Shown here: positions 1 to 9,319 of the stretch, one piece after another
Layout of the letters: each line of letters opens with the position of its first letter
Numbering within the stretch: the stretch's first letter is position 1
From: a bacterium
Lineage (GTDB): Bacteria; Armatimonadota; UBA5829
DNA: 64,000 nt
Direction of reading: 5' to 3'
NCBI GenBank assembly: GCA_021371935.1
Contig: JAJFVF010000021.1
Span: 1 to 64,000 of the forward strand
The notes under the pieces: generated by a model
Database searches by the model: none
The model's input: only the letters and a program-made list of their open reading frames with translations
What the model was told of the DNA's origin: nothing
Program-made: the position numbers and the translations under genes

Positions 1-360
1 AATGAACAGTGCCTGAACTATGTCATAGAGTCCGGCAGTGCCAGAGTCCTTTATGCCTCCGATACGGGCGATTATTGCAAGCAGACTCTGGATTATCTAT
101 CCGGTCTTAAGTTCGATCTGCTGATTGTGGAATGTACATTCGGGCTGATTAGCCCCCATTCTGCCACCGCACATATGAACCTGGACGCAGTGGTCTCGCT
201 GCGAAAACACCTCGAAAACGCCGGCGCCGTCTCATCATCGACACGCACGATAATAACTCACTTCTCACATAACATCGGCCTGCTACATGATGAACTCGAA
301 GAAGCCGCAGGCAAGTATGGTATAGAAGTGGCGTATGACGGTATCGTTCTGAATGTCTAG
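1..360 (+). CDS. MBL-fold metallohydrolase, C-terminal part (5' end outside window)
   Basis: The frame is open from base 1 and ends with TAG, giving the last 119 residues of a protein that starts upstream of the window. Visible motifs are YASDTGDY (about residue 18 of the fragment), a strand ending LLIVECTFG, an HMNLDAVV segment and THFSHN near the end. This order (Asp in a SDTGD-like strand, then Glu/Asp, then a late T-H-x-S-H) is typical of the C-terminal half of metallo-beta-lactamase-fold phosphodiesterases of the PhnP/RNase Z type, where Asp and His bind the metal pair. The N-terminal HxHxDH motif cannot be checked. Substrate is unknown. A terminator-like hairpin follows the stop codon. 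Confidence 0.7.
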   Translation, partial: NEQCLNYVIESGSARVLYASDTGDYCKQTLDYLSGLKFDLLIVECTFGLISPHSATAHMNLDAVVSLRKHLENAGAVSSSTRTIITHFSHNIGLLHDELEEAAGKYGIEVAYDGIVLNV

Positions 361-385
361 TATGCAGTAAATAAATTTGAAGATT

Positions 386-418
386 AAGGCAGAGCGGTTG
401 TATAATTGCTCTGCCTTT
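386..418 (+). terminator. Rho-independent terminator-like hairpin
   Basis: Arms AAGGCAGAGC and GCTCTGCCTT flank a 12-base loop, followed by a short T-rich stretch (TTTCT). It lies 25 bases after the stop codon of the preceding gene. The same GCAGAGC/GCTCTGC core recurs in the perfect palindrome at 35700, so it may belong to a repeated terminator type. Confidence 0.6.
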
Positions 419-437
419 CTCATATTTAGGTGATCGT

Positions 438-457
438 TTCGGGAACAAGTTCCCGAA
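438..457. repeat. Short perfect inverted repeat
   Basis: TTCGGGAAC and GTTCCCGAA are perfect arms around AA. It resembles other GGG(A)...(T)CCC hairpins in the window (19629, 56540, 56566, 61642) and lies between the terminator and the next gene. Confidence 0.5.
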
Positions 458-505
458 GCACCGAAATCCAGCAGTAAACACATAGTTCAAGGAAGATGGG
501 GCACG

Positions 506-1048
506 ATGGAGATTAAGATAGTCAGCATTGATACCATGACATTGTCCGATATCGTCGAGCCTTGCCGGACATGCTGCTATTGGGAGTGCCGGGAGCAGTT
601 TTCTCATGGCAAGCACATTGAGCAAGAAACGAAGCTTAAGGCGGAGTGGTTCGAGAAGACTCAGGTGGATTTCAATCCATGCGGGAAAGCGTTATATGTC
701 AATGACGTGCCTGCCGCATACTGCCAATACGCTCCACCGAAGTACATACCCGACATTTCCGAATATGATGAGCTGGTAAAGCATGTGGATATGAGCGGTG
801 TGTTCATATCATGCCTGTTTGTCCCAGCTCAGCGGCGTTTGGGGCTTGGTCGCCGACTGCTAGAAGAAGTGATCGACGAGGTCAGTGACCGAAGATTTAG
901 AGTTATCGAGACCTATGGGCGTAATGATTCCTCCGACTACTGCTCCGGTCCGACCCAGTTCTACCTTGCGCACGGCTTCACCGTAGTGGCAACACAGGTG
1001 TTCCCGAATGGGGTGTCGCTTTCGTTGGTGCGGCATGTACTTCCATAG
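506..1048 (+). CDS. GNAT-family N-acetyltransferase
   Basis: A 180-residue protein with the acetyl-CoA binding motif A of the GNAT fold at about residues 98-125: a strand FISCLFV followed by RRLGLGRRLLEEV, which fits the R/Q-x-x-G-x-G/A loop and helix. A later GPTQFYLAHGF matches motif B of GNAT proteins, where a Tyr-Phe pair precedes the last strand. The N-terminus carries a cysteine cluster (CRTCCYWEC, residues 20-28), a feature of one GNAT subgroup whose substrate is unknown. The ATG follows a GGAAG ribosome site. It probably acetylates a small amine or protein amine in the cytoplasm; the substrate cannot be read from the sequence. Confidence 0.8.
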   Translation: MEIKIVSIDTMTLSDIVEPCRTCCYWECREQFSHGKHIEQETKLKAEWFEKTQVDFNPCGKALYVNDVPAAYCQYAPPKYIPDISEYDELVKHVDMSGVFISCLFVPAQRRLGLGRRLLEEVIDEVSDRRFRVIETYGRNDSSDYCSGPTQFYLAHGFTVVATQVFPNGVSLSLVRHVLP

Positions 1049-1066
1049 ATGCCACAGACTAAGCCG

Positions 1067-1102
1067 CCTGAGCCAGAAAAGTTCTGAATGAGTCCAGCCA
1101 GG
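1067..1102. repeat. Dispersed repeat family G, copy 1
   Basis: The 36-base segment starting CCTGAGCCAGAAAAG and ending GAGTCCAGCCAGG recurs at 36532-36567 with one mismatch, and a decayed version (AAAAGTTCGATATGAGTCC) lies at 39005-39030 beside the dead IS element. It has no clear hairpin. Confidence 0.75.
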
Positions 1103-1159
1103 TAGCCAAGACAATCTGCTGCGCCTATTGGCGTTGATCCATATTTTTGTATATTCTCT

Positions 1160-1882
1160 TCAGATACGCTTGATTCCAATACTCTCGAAATATGCATTCG
1201 CTCTGTCTGCAAAAAACTTTTGGTCCTTTACAAGCGGCTGATCGAGGACAGATTGAGTTTCAGATGAAATCTGACCATTTTCTACGACTTCTCGACCAGC
1301 CAGTCTTGTCGCATCTATATACCATTGAATTTTCTCTTTCAACTCGGGAACCTGCAGCAGAACTCCACCGGCACAGCAGATTGAGCCTGCCATCTTGCGG
1401 TTTCCTCCGCGAACCCAGCATCGAAATGTCTCTTTTAACCCCGAGAAATGGTTCGGCTCTGGAAAACCGCTGTTTGAGATCAGAACGACCGAACGATTTG
1501 CTGCTTGCTCAAAACGTGGTGGATGAATGCTCAATCCATCCACAATGTCCACAAAAGGCTGTGATAGCGGAACCAAGCGATCTATAAAGTTCTTCATGAT
1601 TCCAGAGACAGTGTAAACATATAGCGGAACCGCATATACTACAATATCTGCATTCGGGACCTTCAACATCAGCTCAGGCATATCGTCCTGCTGAATGCAG
1701 ACACCAGGAGTCTTAAACCAATAGTTGAAACAGCCGATGCAAGAATGGATATTCTTATCCTTGAGATATATAGTCTCATACTCCGCTCCAGCCTCACGCG
1801 CACCCTCCAGAAAGGTTTTGACAAGCACTTCAGTATTGCCTTGAGCGCCATGAGGACTGCCGTTTATCACAAGTATATTCAT
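1160..1882 (-). CDS. Flavodoxin-fold NAD(P)H-dependent oxidoreductase (iron-sulfur flavoprotein-like)
   Basis: A 240-residue protein of the NADPH-dependent FMN reductase family. It begins with the FMN phosphate loop (MNILVINGSPHGAQGNTE), followed by a CIGCFNYW...GVC cysteine motif at about residues 48-62, as in iron-sulfur flavoprotein-like reductases, and the YAVPLYVYTVSGIMKNFIDR segment that contacts the flavin and forms the dimer. The ATG at 1882 is chosen because AGGGAGAG sits eight bases upstream; a TTG seven codons earlier would place the start before this site. The C-terminal half carries further cysteines (SICCAGG). It is likely a cytoplasmic electron-transfer enzyme; the physiological substrate is unknown. 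It is convergent with the acetyltransferase gene. Confidence 0.8.
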   Translation of the reverse strand: MNILVINGSPHGAQGNTEVLVKTFLEGAREAGAEYETIYLKDKNIHSCIGCFNYWFKTPGVCIQQDDMPELMLKVPNADIVVYAVPLYVYTVSGIMKNFIDRLVPLSQPFVDIVDGLSIHPPRFEQAANRSVVLISNSGFPEPNHFSGLKETFRCWVRGGNRKMAGSICCAGGVLLQVPELKEKIQWYIDATRLAGREVVENGQISSETQSVLDQPLVKDQKFFADRANAYFESIGIKRI

Positions 1883-2026
1883 CGATTTATCTCTCCCTTG
1901 CAAAAAATGAGCGTGAGACCCATATGAGCGATATTAAGTAGAGTCCAGGTCAAACTATACCGCCGCATGGAACACCTGTCAAGAAACCGGCAACATTAAA
2001 AAACTAAACACGCTACTACTGATGCA

Positions 2027-5000
2027 CTAATGCTCTGTTGTCGCATCCTCACGGCTTACCCACTTCACTACTTTCAGGTCCATTACACAGATCGCGAAGA
2101 TTACAGGCACCAGAAGCAGCGTGATGAATGTTGCCGCAGTCAGTCCGCCGATCTGAGCATAGCACATCGGCTCCCATAACGGTCCTCCATGCATAGCCAG
2201 TGGGAAGAGCGCGATTACTGTCGCCGCAACGGTAATCACCACCGGGCGCAGCCTCTGGATCCCGGCATCTATCACCGCATCACGGAACGGCTTGCCCAGA
2301 TCGTGCTGCTCCTCAATGAAGTCGAAGAGCACGATTATATGGCTTACAATGACACCAACCAGACTTACGACCCCAAGAAACGCCATGAACCCAAACGGAG
2401 CACCCATCAACCAAAGCACGAAAAGTGCCCCCGCAATTCCAAACGGGATAGCTGCAAAGACTATGAACGGCTTGACGGCATGCCTGAACTGAACCACTAA
2501 AGACATATAGATCAATCCCGCCGATATCAACAGCACGACTACGAGTTCTTTGAATCCGTCATCCTGCTCAGCCTTTTCACCGGCAATGTGCAGGTGATAC
2601 CCTACCGGCAGACTATGCTCAAATTCACTGAGCTTCGGCTGGATCGCAGTCATCACTTCCGACGACAGATGCCCATCGGTCGGGAAGCACGCTACCGTAA
2701 TGGTGCGAAACTGGTTGATCCGCCTGATCTTTGGTGTCTGGAGGCTGTAGGATAGATCCGACACCTGTCTCAAAGGCACTTTGCTTGTGCCCTGCAGGGA
2801 ATATACATAAAGGTTTTCAATATCCGATAGCTGAGACCTTTCGTCCATGCGAAGCCGTGCCACCACAGGTATCTGTTTGTCGCCCTGCCTCAGCGTCGTA
2901 ATCGGATAACCATACATGCCGAGCGCGGACGCCGCCGCTATGTCCAGATTTGTGATACCGGACATATTGGCACGGTCTGGGTCGGTCTTGAGCTTTACTG
3001 CAAACTCCGGCTCGCCCCAGTCATCCCTGATGCGCGCTGAGAGACTTGTGCTTCGCAAGACAGTTTTCGCCTTTTCTGCAAGGCTTCTGAGTGTTTTGAT
3101 ATCGGAACCGGATATCTCGAGAGCCACCGGCGTTCCTACCGGTTTGCCCGTCTCAAGCTGCTTGACATCCACCCTTGCCCCAGGCATCTGCGACGTAAGA
3201 GCATTCTGAAGTCGATCTACGAGCTTACTAGTGTCATGCCGGTCATTGACCTCCACTATTATCTGGGCATAATTCGTCTGCTGAATCACAGGCTCGACAG
3301 AAAACCAGAACCTCGGTCCACCTCCACCCACGAATGTGGTGAGAGACTTCAGTATGCCGTCCTGTCTATGCTCCTTTCCGGCATATTGAGCAATTGTTTT
3401 CTCGATGATCCATTCTGCCCGCGAGGCGGCAGCATTGGTTGTCGAGAAAGTGGCGTCCTCAGGCAGCCAGACATCTACATATGAAAGATATGACAGGTCT
3501 TTTGGGAAGAATTGCTGATTGAGTCTTGACAAGAAGAAGATCCCCAGCAGTAATATGATCATCGATGCCGCAAGCACCCGCCAACGGTGGTCAATTAACC
3601 GGCCTATGAGTTTGCTATAAAAAGCCCCGAACCCCTTTGACCTGAACTCAGCAGGAGATTCCATCCGTCCCGGCTTCATGATATACGAGCTGAGAAATGG
3701 AATGAATGTCGCAGATACGATAAAGGCGGCGATTAACGAACATGCTATTACGACTGGCAGGCTATATAGGAACTTGCCCACATTGCCGCTCAAAATCAGG
3801 AACGGCAGATATGCCACGACATTGGTGAGAGTCGCGAAGATCATCGCTTTACGCAGTTTGGTCGGGCCGAGCCATGCGGCTTCCGAGAGCGGCCTGCCCT
3901 CGGCCATGTGACGCTTGATGGCATCCCCAGCCACTACAGGCACGTCCACAAGCAGACCAAGCGCGACAATCAGCGTTGCAATCGAAACCTGCTGAAGATC
4001 GATGTGCAGCAGATGCATCATACCAAAGGTCATAAAGAGCGTTATGGGGATGGACAATGCCATCAGGAGAGCCGATCGCCAGTCCCAAAAACCGATCAAT
4101 GAGACCAAAACAACCAGGACAATCGCCTCATACAGGCTGTTCATAAACAGGCTGACATACTCCGTGACCTGCTTGGGCTGATCCGAAGTTCGGGCTAAAA
4201 TGATGTCGTCGGGCAGATGAGCCTTGATCTCATCGAGCTTTTGATCGACTTCTTTGCCAAACTGGCCGATCTGCTGGCCGGCTTTCATCTGAACGGCAAG
4301 AGTGATCGCGCGGGTGCGCCGCCAGTGACCGTCCTTGTCCTTGAATGAAAAGTAGTTCAAATACCTTGGGGTCTCGTAACCGCGAACCACACTCACTATG
4401 TCCTTTAAGTGCATTGGTACGCCGTTCTGCGACGGAACCAATACGTCACCAATCTCCTTTTCGGTCTTGAACTCTCCGCTCGGGTCTATCGTGACCCGCT
4501 TACCTCCGGCATCCAGTGAATCACCCTGCAGAGTTATGTTACGAGCATTCAAAATATCCGGCAGACGCGAAGGCTGCACTCCGTATGCCGCCAGTCTTTC
4601 CTGTGAATATAAAAGGCCGATCTGCTCGCCAAGCACCCCGCTTCGCGTGATTTTCGAGACCTGCTTGACACCCTTGAGGCTGCGCTCGATGTAGTCGGTC
4701 ATATCATCCATCTGGCGATATGAGTATTTGTCACCGGCGACCAGCCTTAGTGCAGTCAGCGTCCCTCCCGGACTGCGGATGATCGCAGGATACCATGCGT
4801 CCGGGTGGATCTCCGAGACCTGCAGCTTGTTATGGATGTAGTATTGCAGAGCGTCGGATATCTGCTTATTGGTGCGTGTCGAAAAGCCGTCCAGCCCGAT
4901 GAACCCTTCTCCCCGGAATAAACGCGGAGACGCAATTAAGCCGGACGTTCGCGCATACTCGGCAAAAGCTGCGCTGGTATCGTTGAGGACACCGGTCGAA

Positions 5001-5605
5001 ACCGATGAGGGCAGGCATACGACAATCGAAACCGGAGAACCGGACTGTGCTGTCGACCTGTTCGACCTCGCCCGTTTGATCGCGTCTGCTACCTCATGCG
5101 CTTTGATTGAAAGCTGCACATCGTCGACCTTTGGGCTTGCGACAGTGAGCATAAGCGCCGCAGTGTCGCCAAAATCACGTATAAAATTGACCGGACCGGC
5201 ACCCTTAGGCAGGTCATCCAGTCCCTGGAGGTTGAGCGCGATATCGTCCAACTGGAGCTTAGTGTCGTTTACATTGTCATCGATCTCGCAGAAAACAATT
5301 GAGAGGTTGTCTCTGGATATCGACTCTATCTTCTTTATCGAGGCGTTCTTGCCTATTGTCTCTTCGACCTTTTTGGTTACGAGCTGCTCTACTTTCTCGG
5401 CGTTTGCACCATACCACGGAGTGACCGCGACAGCCTTCCTGACCAGTATTTCAGGGTCCTTGCGCTGCGGCATGTTCACATATGAAAATATTCCCCACAG
5501 ACAGGTGGCGATCAGCAGCACCCAGGAGAGCTGCTTGTTCTCCACGAAGAAACGTGAGATATTGTTTTTGCTGTTGTCGATCACTTTGTTCTCTTTCCGA
5601 CTCAC
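2027..5605 (-). CDS. RND-family efflux transporter, inner-membrane permease
   Basis: A 1192-residue resistance-nodulation-division permease of the AcrB/CzcA superfamily. It has a first membrane helix near residues 25-45, a helix block at about 490-695 and a second block at about 1020-1180, with two large periplasmic loops between. Acidic proton-relay residues are plausible in the LGLLVDVPVVAGDA helix. The first periplasmic loop is roughly 150 residues longer than in AcrB (about 445 instead of 300), so the porter region carries an insertion. The start is GTG with an AAAGGCGG site just upstream. It lies 18 bases after the adaptor gene in a PadR-tolC-adaptor-RND operon, so it exports drugs, dyes or other amphiphiles across both membranes. 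The substrate is not known. Confidence 0.9.
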   Translation of the reverse strand: MSRKENKVIDNSKNNISRFFVENKQLSWVLLIATCLWGIFSYVNMPQRKDPEILVRKAVAVTPWYGANAEKVEQLVTKKVEETIGKNASIKKIESISRDNLSIVFCEIDDNVNDTKLQLDDIALNLQGLDDLPKGAGPVNFIRDFGDTAALMLTVASPKVDDVQLSIKAHEVADAIKRARSNRSTAQSGSPVSIVVCLPSSVSTGVLNDTSAAFAEYARTSGLIASPRLFRGEGFIGLDGFSTRTNKQISDALQYYIHNKLQVSEIHPDAWYPAIIRSPGGTLTALRLVAGDKYSYRQMDDMTDYIERSLKGVKQVSKITRSGVLGEQIGLLYSQERLAAYGVQPSRLPDILNARNITLQGDSLDAGGKRVTIDPSGEFKTEKEIGDVLVPSQNGVPMHLKDIVSVVRGYETPRYLNYFSFKDKDGHWRRTRAITLAVQMKAGQQIGQFGKEVDQKLDEIKAHLPDDIILARTSDQPKQVTEYVSLFMNSLYEAIVLVVLVSLIGFWDWRSALLMALSIPITLFMTFGMMHLLHIDLQQVSIATLIVALGLLVDVPVVAGDAIKRHMAEGRPLSEAAWLGPTKLRKAMIFATLTNVVAYLPFLILSGNVGKFLYSLPVVIACSLIAAFIVSATFIPFLSSYIMKPGRMESPAEFRSKGFGAFYSKLIGRLIDHRWRVLAASMIILLLGIFFLSRLNQQFFPKDLSYLSYVDVWLPEDATFSTTNAAASRAEWIIEKTIAQYAGKEHRQDGILKSLTTFVGGGGPRFWFSVEPVIQQTNYAQIIVEVNDRHDTSKLVDRLQNALTSQMPGARVDVKQLETGKPVGTPVALEISGSDIKTLRSLAEKAKTVLRSTSLSARIRDDWGEPEFAVKLKTDPDRANMSGITNLDIAAASALGMYGYPITTLRQGDKQIPVVARLRMDERSQLSDIENLYVYSLQGTSKVPLRQVSDLSYSLQTPKIRRINQFRTITVACFPTDGHLSSEVMTAIQPKLSEFEHSLPVGYHLHIAGEKAEQDDGFKELVVVLLISAGLIYMSLVVQFRHAVKPFIVFAAIPFGIAGALFVLWLMGAPFGFMAFLGVVSLVGVIVSHIIVLFDFIEEQHDLGKPFRDAVIDAGIQRLRPVVITVAATVIALFPLAMHGGPLWEPMCYAQIGGLTAATFITLLLVPVIFAICVMDLKVVKWVSREDATTEH

Positions 5606-5623
5606 GTTTGTCCGCCTTTCCGT

Positions 5624-7171
5624 CTATTTAACTACCTTAACGAACCCACCGTCTCGCACGAGAGTGGCTCCATTCGTTATCACCCTGTCTCCGTACGATA
5701 TCCCGGATTTGATCTCGATCTTGTTGCCATATGTCTCGCCAAGCACAACCTTATGCACCCTTGAAACCAGCTTTCCGTGTTCTTTTTGCACGACATATAC
5801 TGCATAGTCACTGCTGCTCTTAGGCCAACGCACAACAGCAGAGAGTGGAACTTTGATTCCACTGAAACCGGGTCTCTCGGGTCCCGCAAATTCCACTTTC
5901 GCGATCATGCCGACTTTCAAGGTCCGTGTATTGTTTGGGAGAGTGACTTCGACCTGAAAAACATGGCTCGCAGCATCGGCAGCAGGAGATACGGCAGTCA
6001 CCTTGCCCGTGAATACTCGGTCATCATAAGCCTGGATGCGCACCGTCGCAGGATCACCAATATGAACGCTGTTTACCGCAACATCCGACACGCCAAAGAC
6101 CACCTTCACGGAAAAATCGTCAGCCATAATAAATCCGGAAGTGCCTGGACCGACCAGGTTGCCTATCTCCACATTTCTCTTCAGCACAATCCCATCTATT
6201 GGAGCCTTGAGACGGGCATCGCCCAGAGGAGTCTCCGCCTGATTGAGTTGAGCCTTGGCTGCACGAATGCTTGCGGCACTGGCCTCGACTTGAGCCTTCG
6301 CGCCCTTCACGGCAGCCAGAGCCGCACTGCGCTGAGCGACAGCGCTCTTCATTGCCGCATCGCTGCGCGCGATAATGGCTTTGGTCTCGTCCATCTTGGA
6401 CCTGTCTGCATCAATCTGCACCTTCGCCTGCTCGATCTTGGTATTCGCGACGTTGCGCTGTTCTTTTGCAGCCTTCACCTGCGCCTCCGCAACCTTTAGC
6501 TGCGCCTTTGCGGCATCATAGTCGGCACGCGTAAGGCTTTTTGACGAATACAGGCGCTCAGCCCGTGAAAAGTCATTCTGCGCCTTTTCCCTGCCCGCTT
6601 CTGCCTGATCCACAAGCGCATCGGCTGCCTGGGAAGCGGCTTTTGCTTCGACAAGTTGAGACTGAGCGGCTGCCAACCCTGCCCTGGCCTGCGCATAGCC
6701 TGTTTGAGCCTGGTCGCGAGCAGCCTTTGCATCGTAAATGCCTGCAGTTGCACGGTCGAGAGATGCCTGTGCCTGCTGCATGCCATACTGAGCCTGTTGT
6801 GTGAGTGCAGCTTTGCCGGTGACCTGTGCAGCGGCCTGGTTCACCATTGAGGCGTAATCGACATCTCTTATGTGAGCAAGCATCGTCCCCTTTTTCACTC
6901 GATCACCCTGCTGCACCAGCCTTGGTTGGCCGTCGCCTCCGGTCACATTCAGAATCTCGCGAACATAACCCCCGACCGTGAATGCCACCGGCACCATGGC
7001 TCTCGGCTCGATGGTGCCTGAGTAAATTCGGCCGGTTTCAGCACTCCCTGAATAACCGACCTGAGAGACCATGACGGGTGTGACCTCTTTATTACCGGCA
7101 TCTTTTGAACAACCCGCCGCCAAAAGCGGAATAAGTATCAAAGGTAATGCAATAAGCTGCTTTCTGCGCAT
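5624..7171 (-). CDS. RND efflux periplasmic adaptor (HlyD/AcrA-type lipoprotein)
   Basis: A 515-residue membrane-fusion protein. The N-terminus is a lipoprotein signal with lipobox LLAAGC, so it is anchored to the inner membrane and faces the periplasm. A lipoyl/barrel-sandwich half (VAFTVGGYVREI) follows, then an unusually long, Ala/Gln/Lys-rich coiled-coil hairpin (about residues 95-330), then the second lipoyl half (APIDGIVLKRNVEIGNLVG), a beta-barrel and a membrane-proximal domain. The coiled coil is longer than in AcrA and recalls HlyD/EmrA-like adaptors that span more periplasm. Its ATG abuts the stop codon of the tolC gene with no gap, so the two are translationally coupled. It couples the RND pump to the outer-membrane channel. 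Confidence 0.92.
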   Translation of the reverse strand: MRRKQLIALPLILIPLLAAGCSKDAGNKEVTPVMVSQVGYSGSAETGRIYSGTIEPRAMVPVAFTVGGYVREILNVTGGDGQPRLVQQGDRVKKGTMLAHIRDVDYASMVNQAAAQVTGKAALTQQAQYGMQQAQASLDRATAGIYDAKAARDQAQTGYAQARAGLAAAQSQLVEAKAASQAADALVDQAEAGREKAQNDFSRAERLYSSKSLTRADYDAAKAQLKVAEAQVKAAKEQRNVANTKIEQAKVQIDADRSKMDETKAIIARSDAAMKSAVAQRSAALAAVKGAKAQVEASAASIRAAKAQLNQAETPLGDARLKAPIDGIVLKRNVEIGNLVGPGTSGFIMADDFSVKVVFGVSDVAVNSVHIGDPATVRIQAYDDRVFTGKVTAVSPAADAASHVFQVEVTLPNNTRTLKVGMIAKVEFAGPERPGFSGIKVPLSAVVRWPKSSSDYAVYVVQKEHGKLVSRVHKVVLGETYGNKIEIKSGISYGDRVITNGATLVRDGGFVKVVK

Positions 7172-8551
7172 TTAGTCCTCCCCTACTGCCTGGTCCAGTT
7201 GGGCTCTGGCCGTTGCGGCGTCGAGCTGGTCCTGCAGATACTGGCGATTGGCGTCGGCAAGCGAAGTATCCACTTCGAGGACATCTTTCAGCAGGCTCGA
7301 ATTCTCTTTATAGCGATTCATAGTAACTCTGCGCTTCTCTTCCTGAGCTTTTACTTCAAGGCGGTCCGCATCCAGCAGAGAAAGCGCATCCTGAAGGTTT
7401 CTATATTTCATATTCACGTCCACAAGGACCTGAGATTTGGTCTCCTGAAGCCCGTTGTTCGCTTTCTCGACGATCCTCGACTTCTCCGACCGTTCGAGCT
7501 TCCTCCGACCCCAGTCAAATGGGTCCTGCCATGAAACTATGACACCGGCAGTAATCAATTCCTGCGGAACGACATCAATATTTTGCTGACGGGTGTATGT
7601 GAGCCCGAGGCTGATGTCGGGCGTCGATTCGCTTCGCTTTGACATTTCATCATCACCGGCGATCCGAGCCTTGAGCTTTGCCTGCCGGACCTCAGGTCTG
7701 CATTCCAACGCCTGAGACTGAAGCTCGGCCAGAGATTTGGCGGGAGCAGCGGCTTCCGGCACACTGGTGATGGAAAAATCAGTGGATATTTCGCGTCCGA
7801 GAACAACATTCATCTTTTCTTTTGTGCCGGCGTATGAGCTGTTAAGGGTCGCAAGTTCGTGCTGCTGCCTGGCCAACTTGGCCTGGACCTCAAGCAAATC
7901 CGAATCGAGCGCAGTCCCGTTCGTGACATTGTCGCTTACAAACCGCTCCAGTTCAGTTAGGAACTTGATGCTCTCCTTTACGGTATCCTGCGCACTCTGG
8001 ATCTGGGCAAGCCCGTAATAAAGCTGCTTTACGTTCGATACCAGGCCATTACGCTGCGAACGCCAGTCTTCCTGAGATATCTGGGCTGCAGCCTTTTTCA
8101 TCCTGACACCAAGATGCACGCGCCTGAGCTGCGTCAGAGGCTGCAAAAGAGTGGCGTTCGCAATCACAGAAAATGTCGCGGGAGAGGTTACGGTTGTGTT
8201 TGTCGGCGGTATGGGACCGATCACGGGAAAATCACCGAATATGCCTTGGGAAAAACTGAAATGGACCGGCGCAAGCAATTGAGAGCCGGCAGCCGTAATC
8301 GCCATGTTTGGCTTTCCCTTGATCCTGGTGGTCGCTATCTCAGATTTTGCATTGCTCACATCTAAACTGGAGTTCTTGAGCAGTCTATTACCGGTAATGG
8401 CCATGTCAATCGCCTGCTGCAAGGTGAGCGTTGGCGGCGCCGCAGCGGCATTACCGTCAGTCTGCGCCCACAGCGAAGACGAAAATATGATAACAAACCC
8501 TGCAATTAGAGCAAATGTTGTTACATGCTTTGGATTATCTTCTCTTCTCAT
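7172..8551 (-). CDS. TolC-family outer-membrane efflux protein
   Basis: A 459-residue protein with a Sec signal peptide (hydrophobic stretch FALIAGFVIIFSSSLWA, cleavage near AQT) and two repeats of the outer membrane efflux protein fold. Each repeat has amphipathic, Gln/Ala/Glu-rich helices typical of the TolC alpha-barrel, such as QLYYGLAQIQSAQDTVKES and the ADANRQYLQDQLDAATARAQL segment near the end. It forms the trimeric exit duct for the RND pump encoded downstream. It sits nine bases after the PadR gene and directly before the adaptor, so all four genes are probably one transcript. Confidence 0.92.
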   Translation of the reverse strand: MRREDNPKHVTTFALIAGFVIIFSSSLWAQTDGNAAAAPPTLTLQQAIDMAITGNRLLKNSSLDVSNAKSEIATTRIKGKPNMAITAAGSQLLAPVHFSFSQGIFGDFPVIGPIPPTNTTVTSPATFSVIANATLLQPLTQLRRVHLGVRMKKAAAQISQEDWRSQRNGLVSNVKQLYYGLAQIQSAQDTVKESIKFLTELERFVSDNVTNGTALDSDLLEVQAKLARQQHELATLNSSYAGTKEKMNVVLGREISTDFSITSVPEAAAPAKSLAELQSQALECRPEVRQAKLKARIAGDDEMSKRSESTPDISLGLTYTRQQNIDVVPQELITAGVIVSWQDPFDWGRRKLERSEKSRIVEKANNGLQETKSQVLVDVNMKYRNLQDALSLLDADRLEVKAQEEKRRVTMNRYKENSSLLKDVLEVDTSLADANRQYLQDQLDAATARAQLDQAVGED

Positions 8552-8560
8552 CGAGTCATC

Positions 8561-9136
8561 TCACTGCTTTGACGGTTCTTTGTGATCTTCTTCCTTGGAC
8601 TTAAGTGTCGCAATGGTCTCATCACACCAGGCAATGTAAGCGTTGCCGAGGTACATACCGCAGTTGACGGCCATCAGCCAGTAAGGCAGATGGTGATTAT
8701 TTTCATATTCGGAATGCAGGTCAGCACGGATTTCGGCATAGCTCTTGAGATGATTTTGCCATTCATCGCGAAACCGCTCGATCAGCCGGATATTAGCCTC
8801 GATTGGCATGTGCGCTCCGCACATCAGCTTTAGCAATACCTCCAGCCGCTCCTTGTGCGGCTCAGTCGGTTGAGCAAGCCATTCTCGCAATTCCTCCATC
8901 CCCTTGTCGGTAATGGAAAACACATGACGGTCAGGCTTGCCGTCAGACCGCTCGACCTCGCAAGTGGAATAGCCTTCATCAACCAGAGATTTGGTCGCAG
9001 GATATATTTGACCGTAGCTCTCACTCCAAAACTTGCCGATGTAATGCTCATAGGCTTTCTTGATGTCGTATCCCGAAGCAGGCTGATGCGACAACAACCC
9101 CAATATGGCATATTTCGTTTTATTCTTTCTAATCAT
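8561..9136 (-). CDS. PadR-family transcriptional regulator
   Basis: A 191-residue PadR-like protein. The winged helix-turn-helix is at residues 8-90: KYAILGLLSHQPASGYDI, a recognition region near SYGQIYPATKSLVDEGY, and the wing KPDRHVFSITDKGMEEL. The C-terminal helical PadR domain (about 95-180) forms the dimer. PadR proteins repress efflux or detoxification genes and are released by small ligands. Here it is the first gene of the efflux operon, and a palindromic operator overlaps the promoter just upstream, so negative autoregulation with induction by a pump substrate is likely. Confidence 0.93.
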   Translation of the reverse strand: MIRKNKTKYAILGLLSHQPASGYDIKKAYEHYIGKFWSESYGQIYPATKSLVDEGYSTCEVERSDGKPDRHVFSITDKGMEELREWLAQPTEPHKERLEVLLKLMCGAHMPIEANIRLIERFRDEWQNHLKSYAEIRADLHSEYENNHHLPYWLMAVNCGMYLGNAYIAWCDETIATLKSKEEDHKEPSKQ

Positions 9137-9166
9137 ATTGGCACCTTTAGGTATCTCTCTTGAAGT

Positions 9167-9211
9167 TATATATCTAATAGATATATATCATATCGGCATA
9201 TATCTTGTCAA
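9167..9211 (-). promoter_or_regulatory. Promoter and PadR-type operator of the efflux operon
   Basis: On the minus strand TTGACA (9206-9211) is followed, after 17 bases, by ATATAT (9183-9188), a good sigma-70-type pair. A 21-base near-perfect palindrome, TATATATCTAATAGATATATA, covers the -10 and the start region (9167-9187), and a partial third copy of GATATAT lies in the spacer. A regulator bound here would block RNA polymerase, which fits PadR autorepression. Confidence 0.75.
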
Positions 9212-9319
9212 TACTTAGTGAGACAACCTGCCATAATTTTTTTGTGCGGGACTAAACGTTAATTGGCAGCAACCCTTGACATAGAGCTGCTGCCATTCGA
9301 GTTTTTTTGAGGTATTTCT

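Noticed and set aside
4869-5807. A 312-codon plus-strand frame opposite the RND gene and end of the adaptor gene
   Set aside because: Antisense to two clear genes, very Ser/Thr/Pro-rich, no ribosome site or motif.
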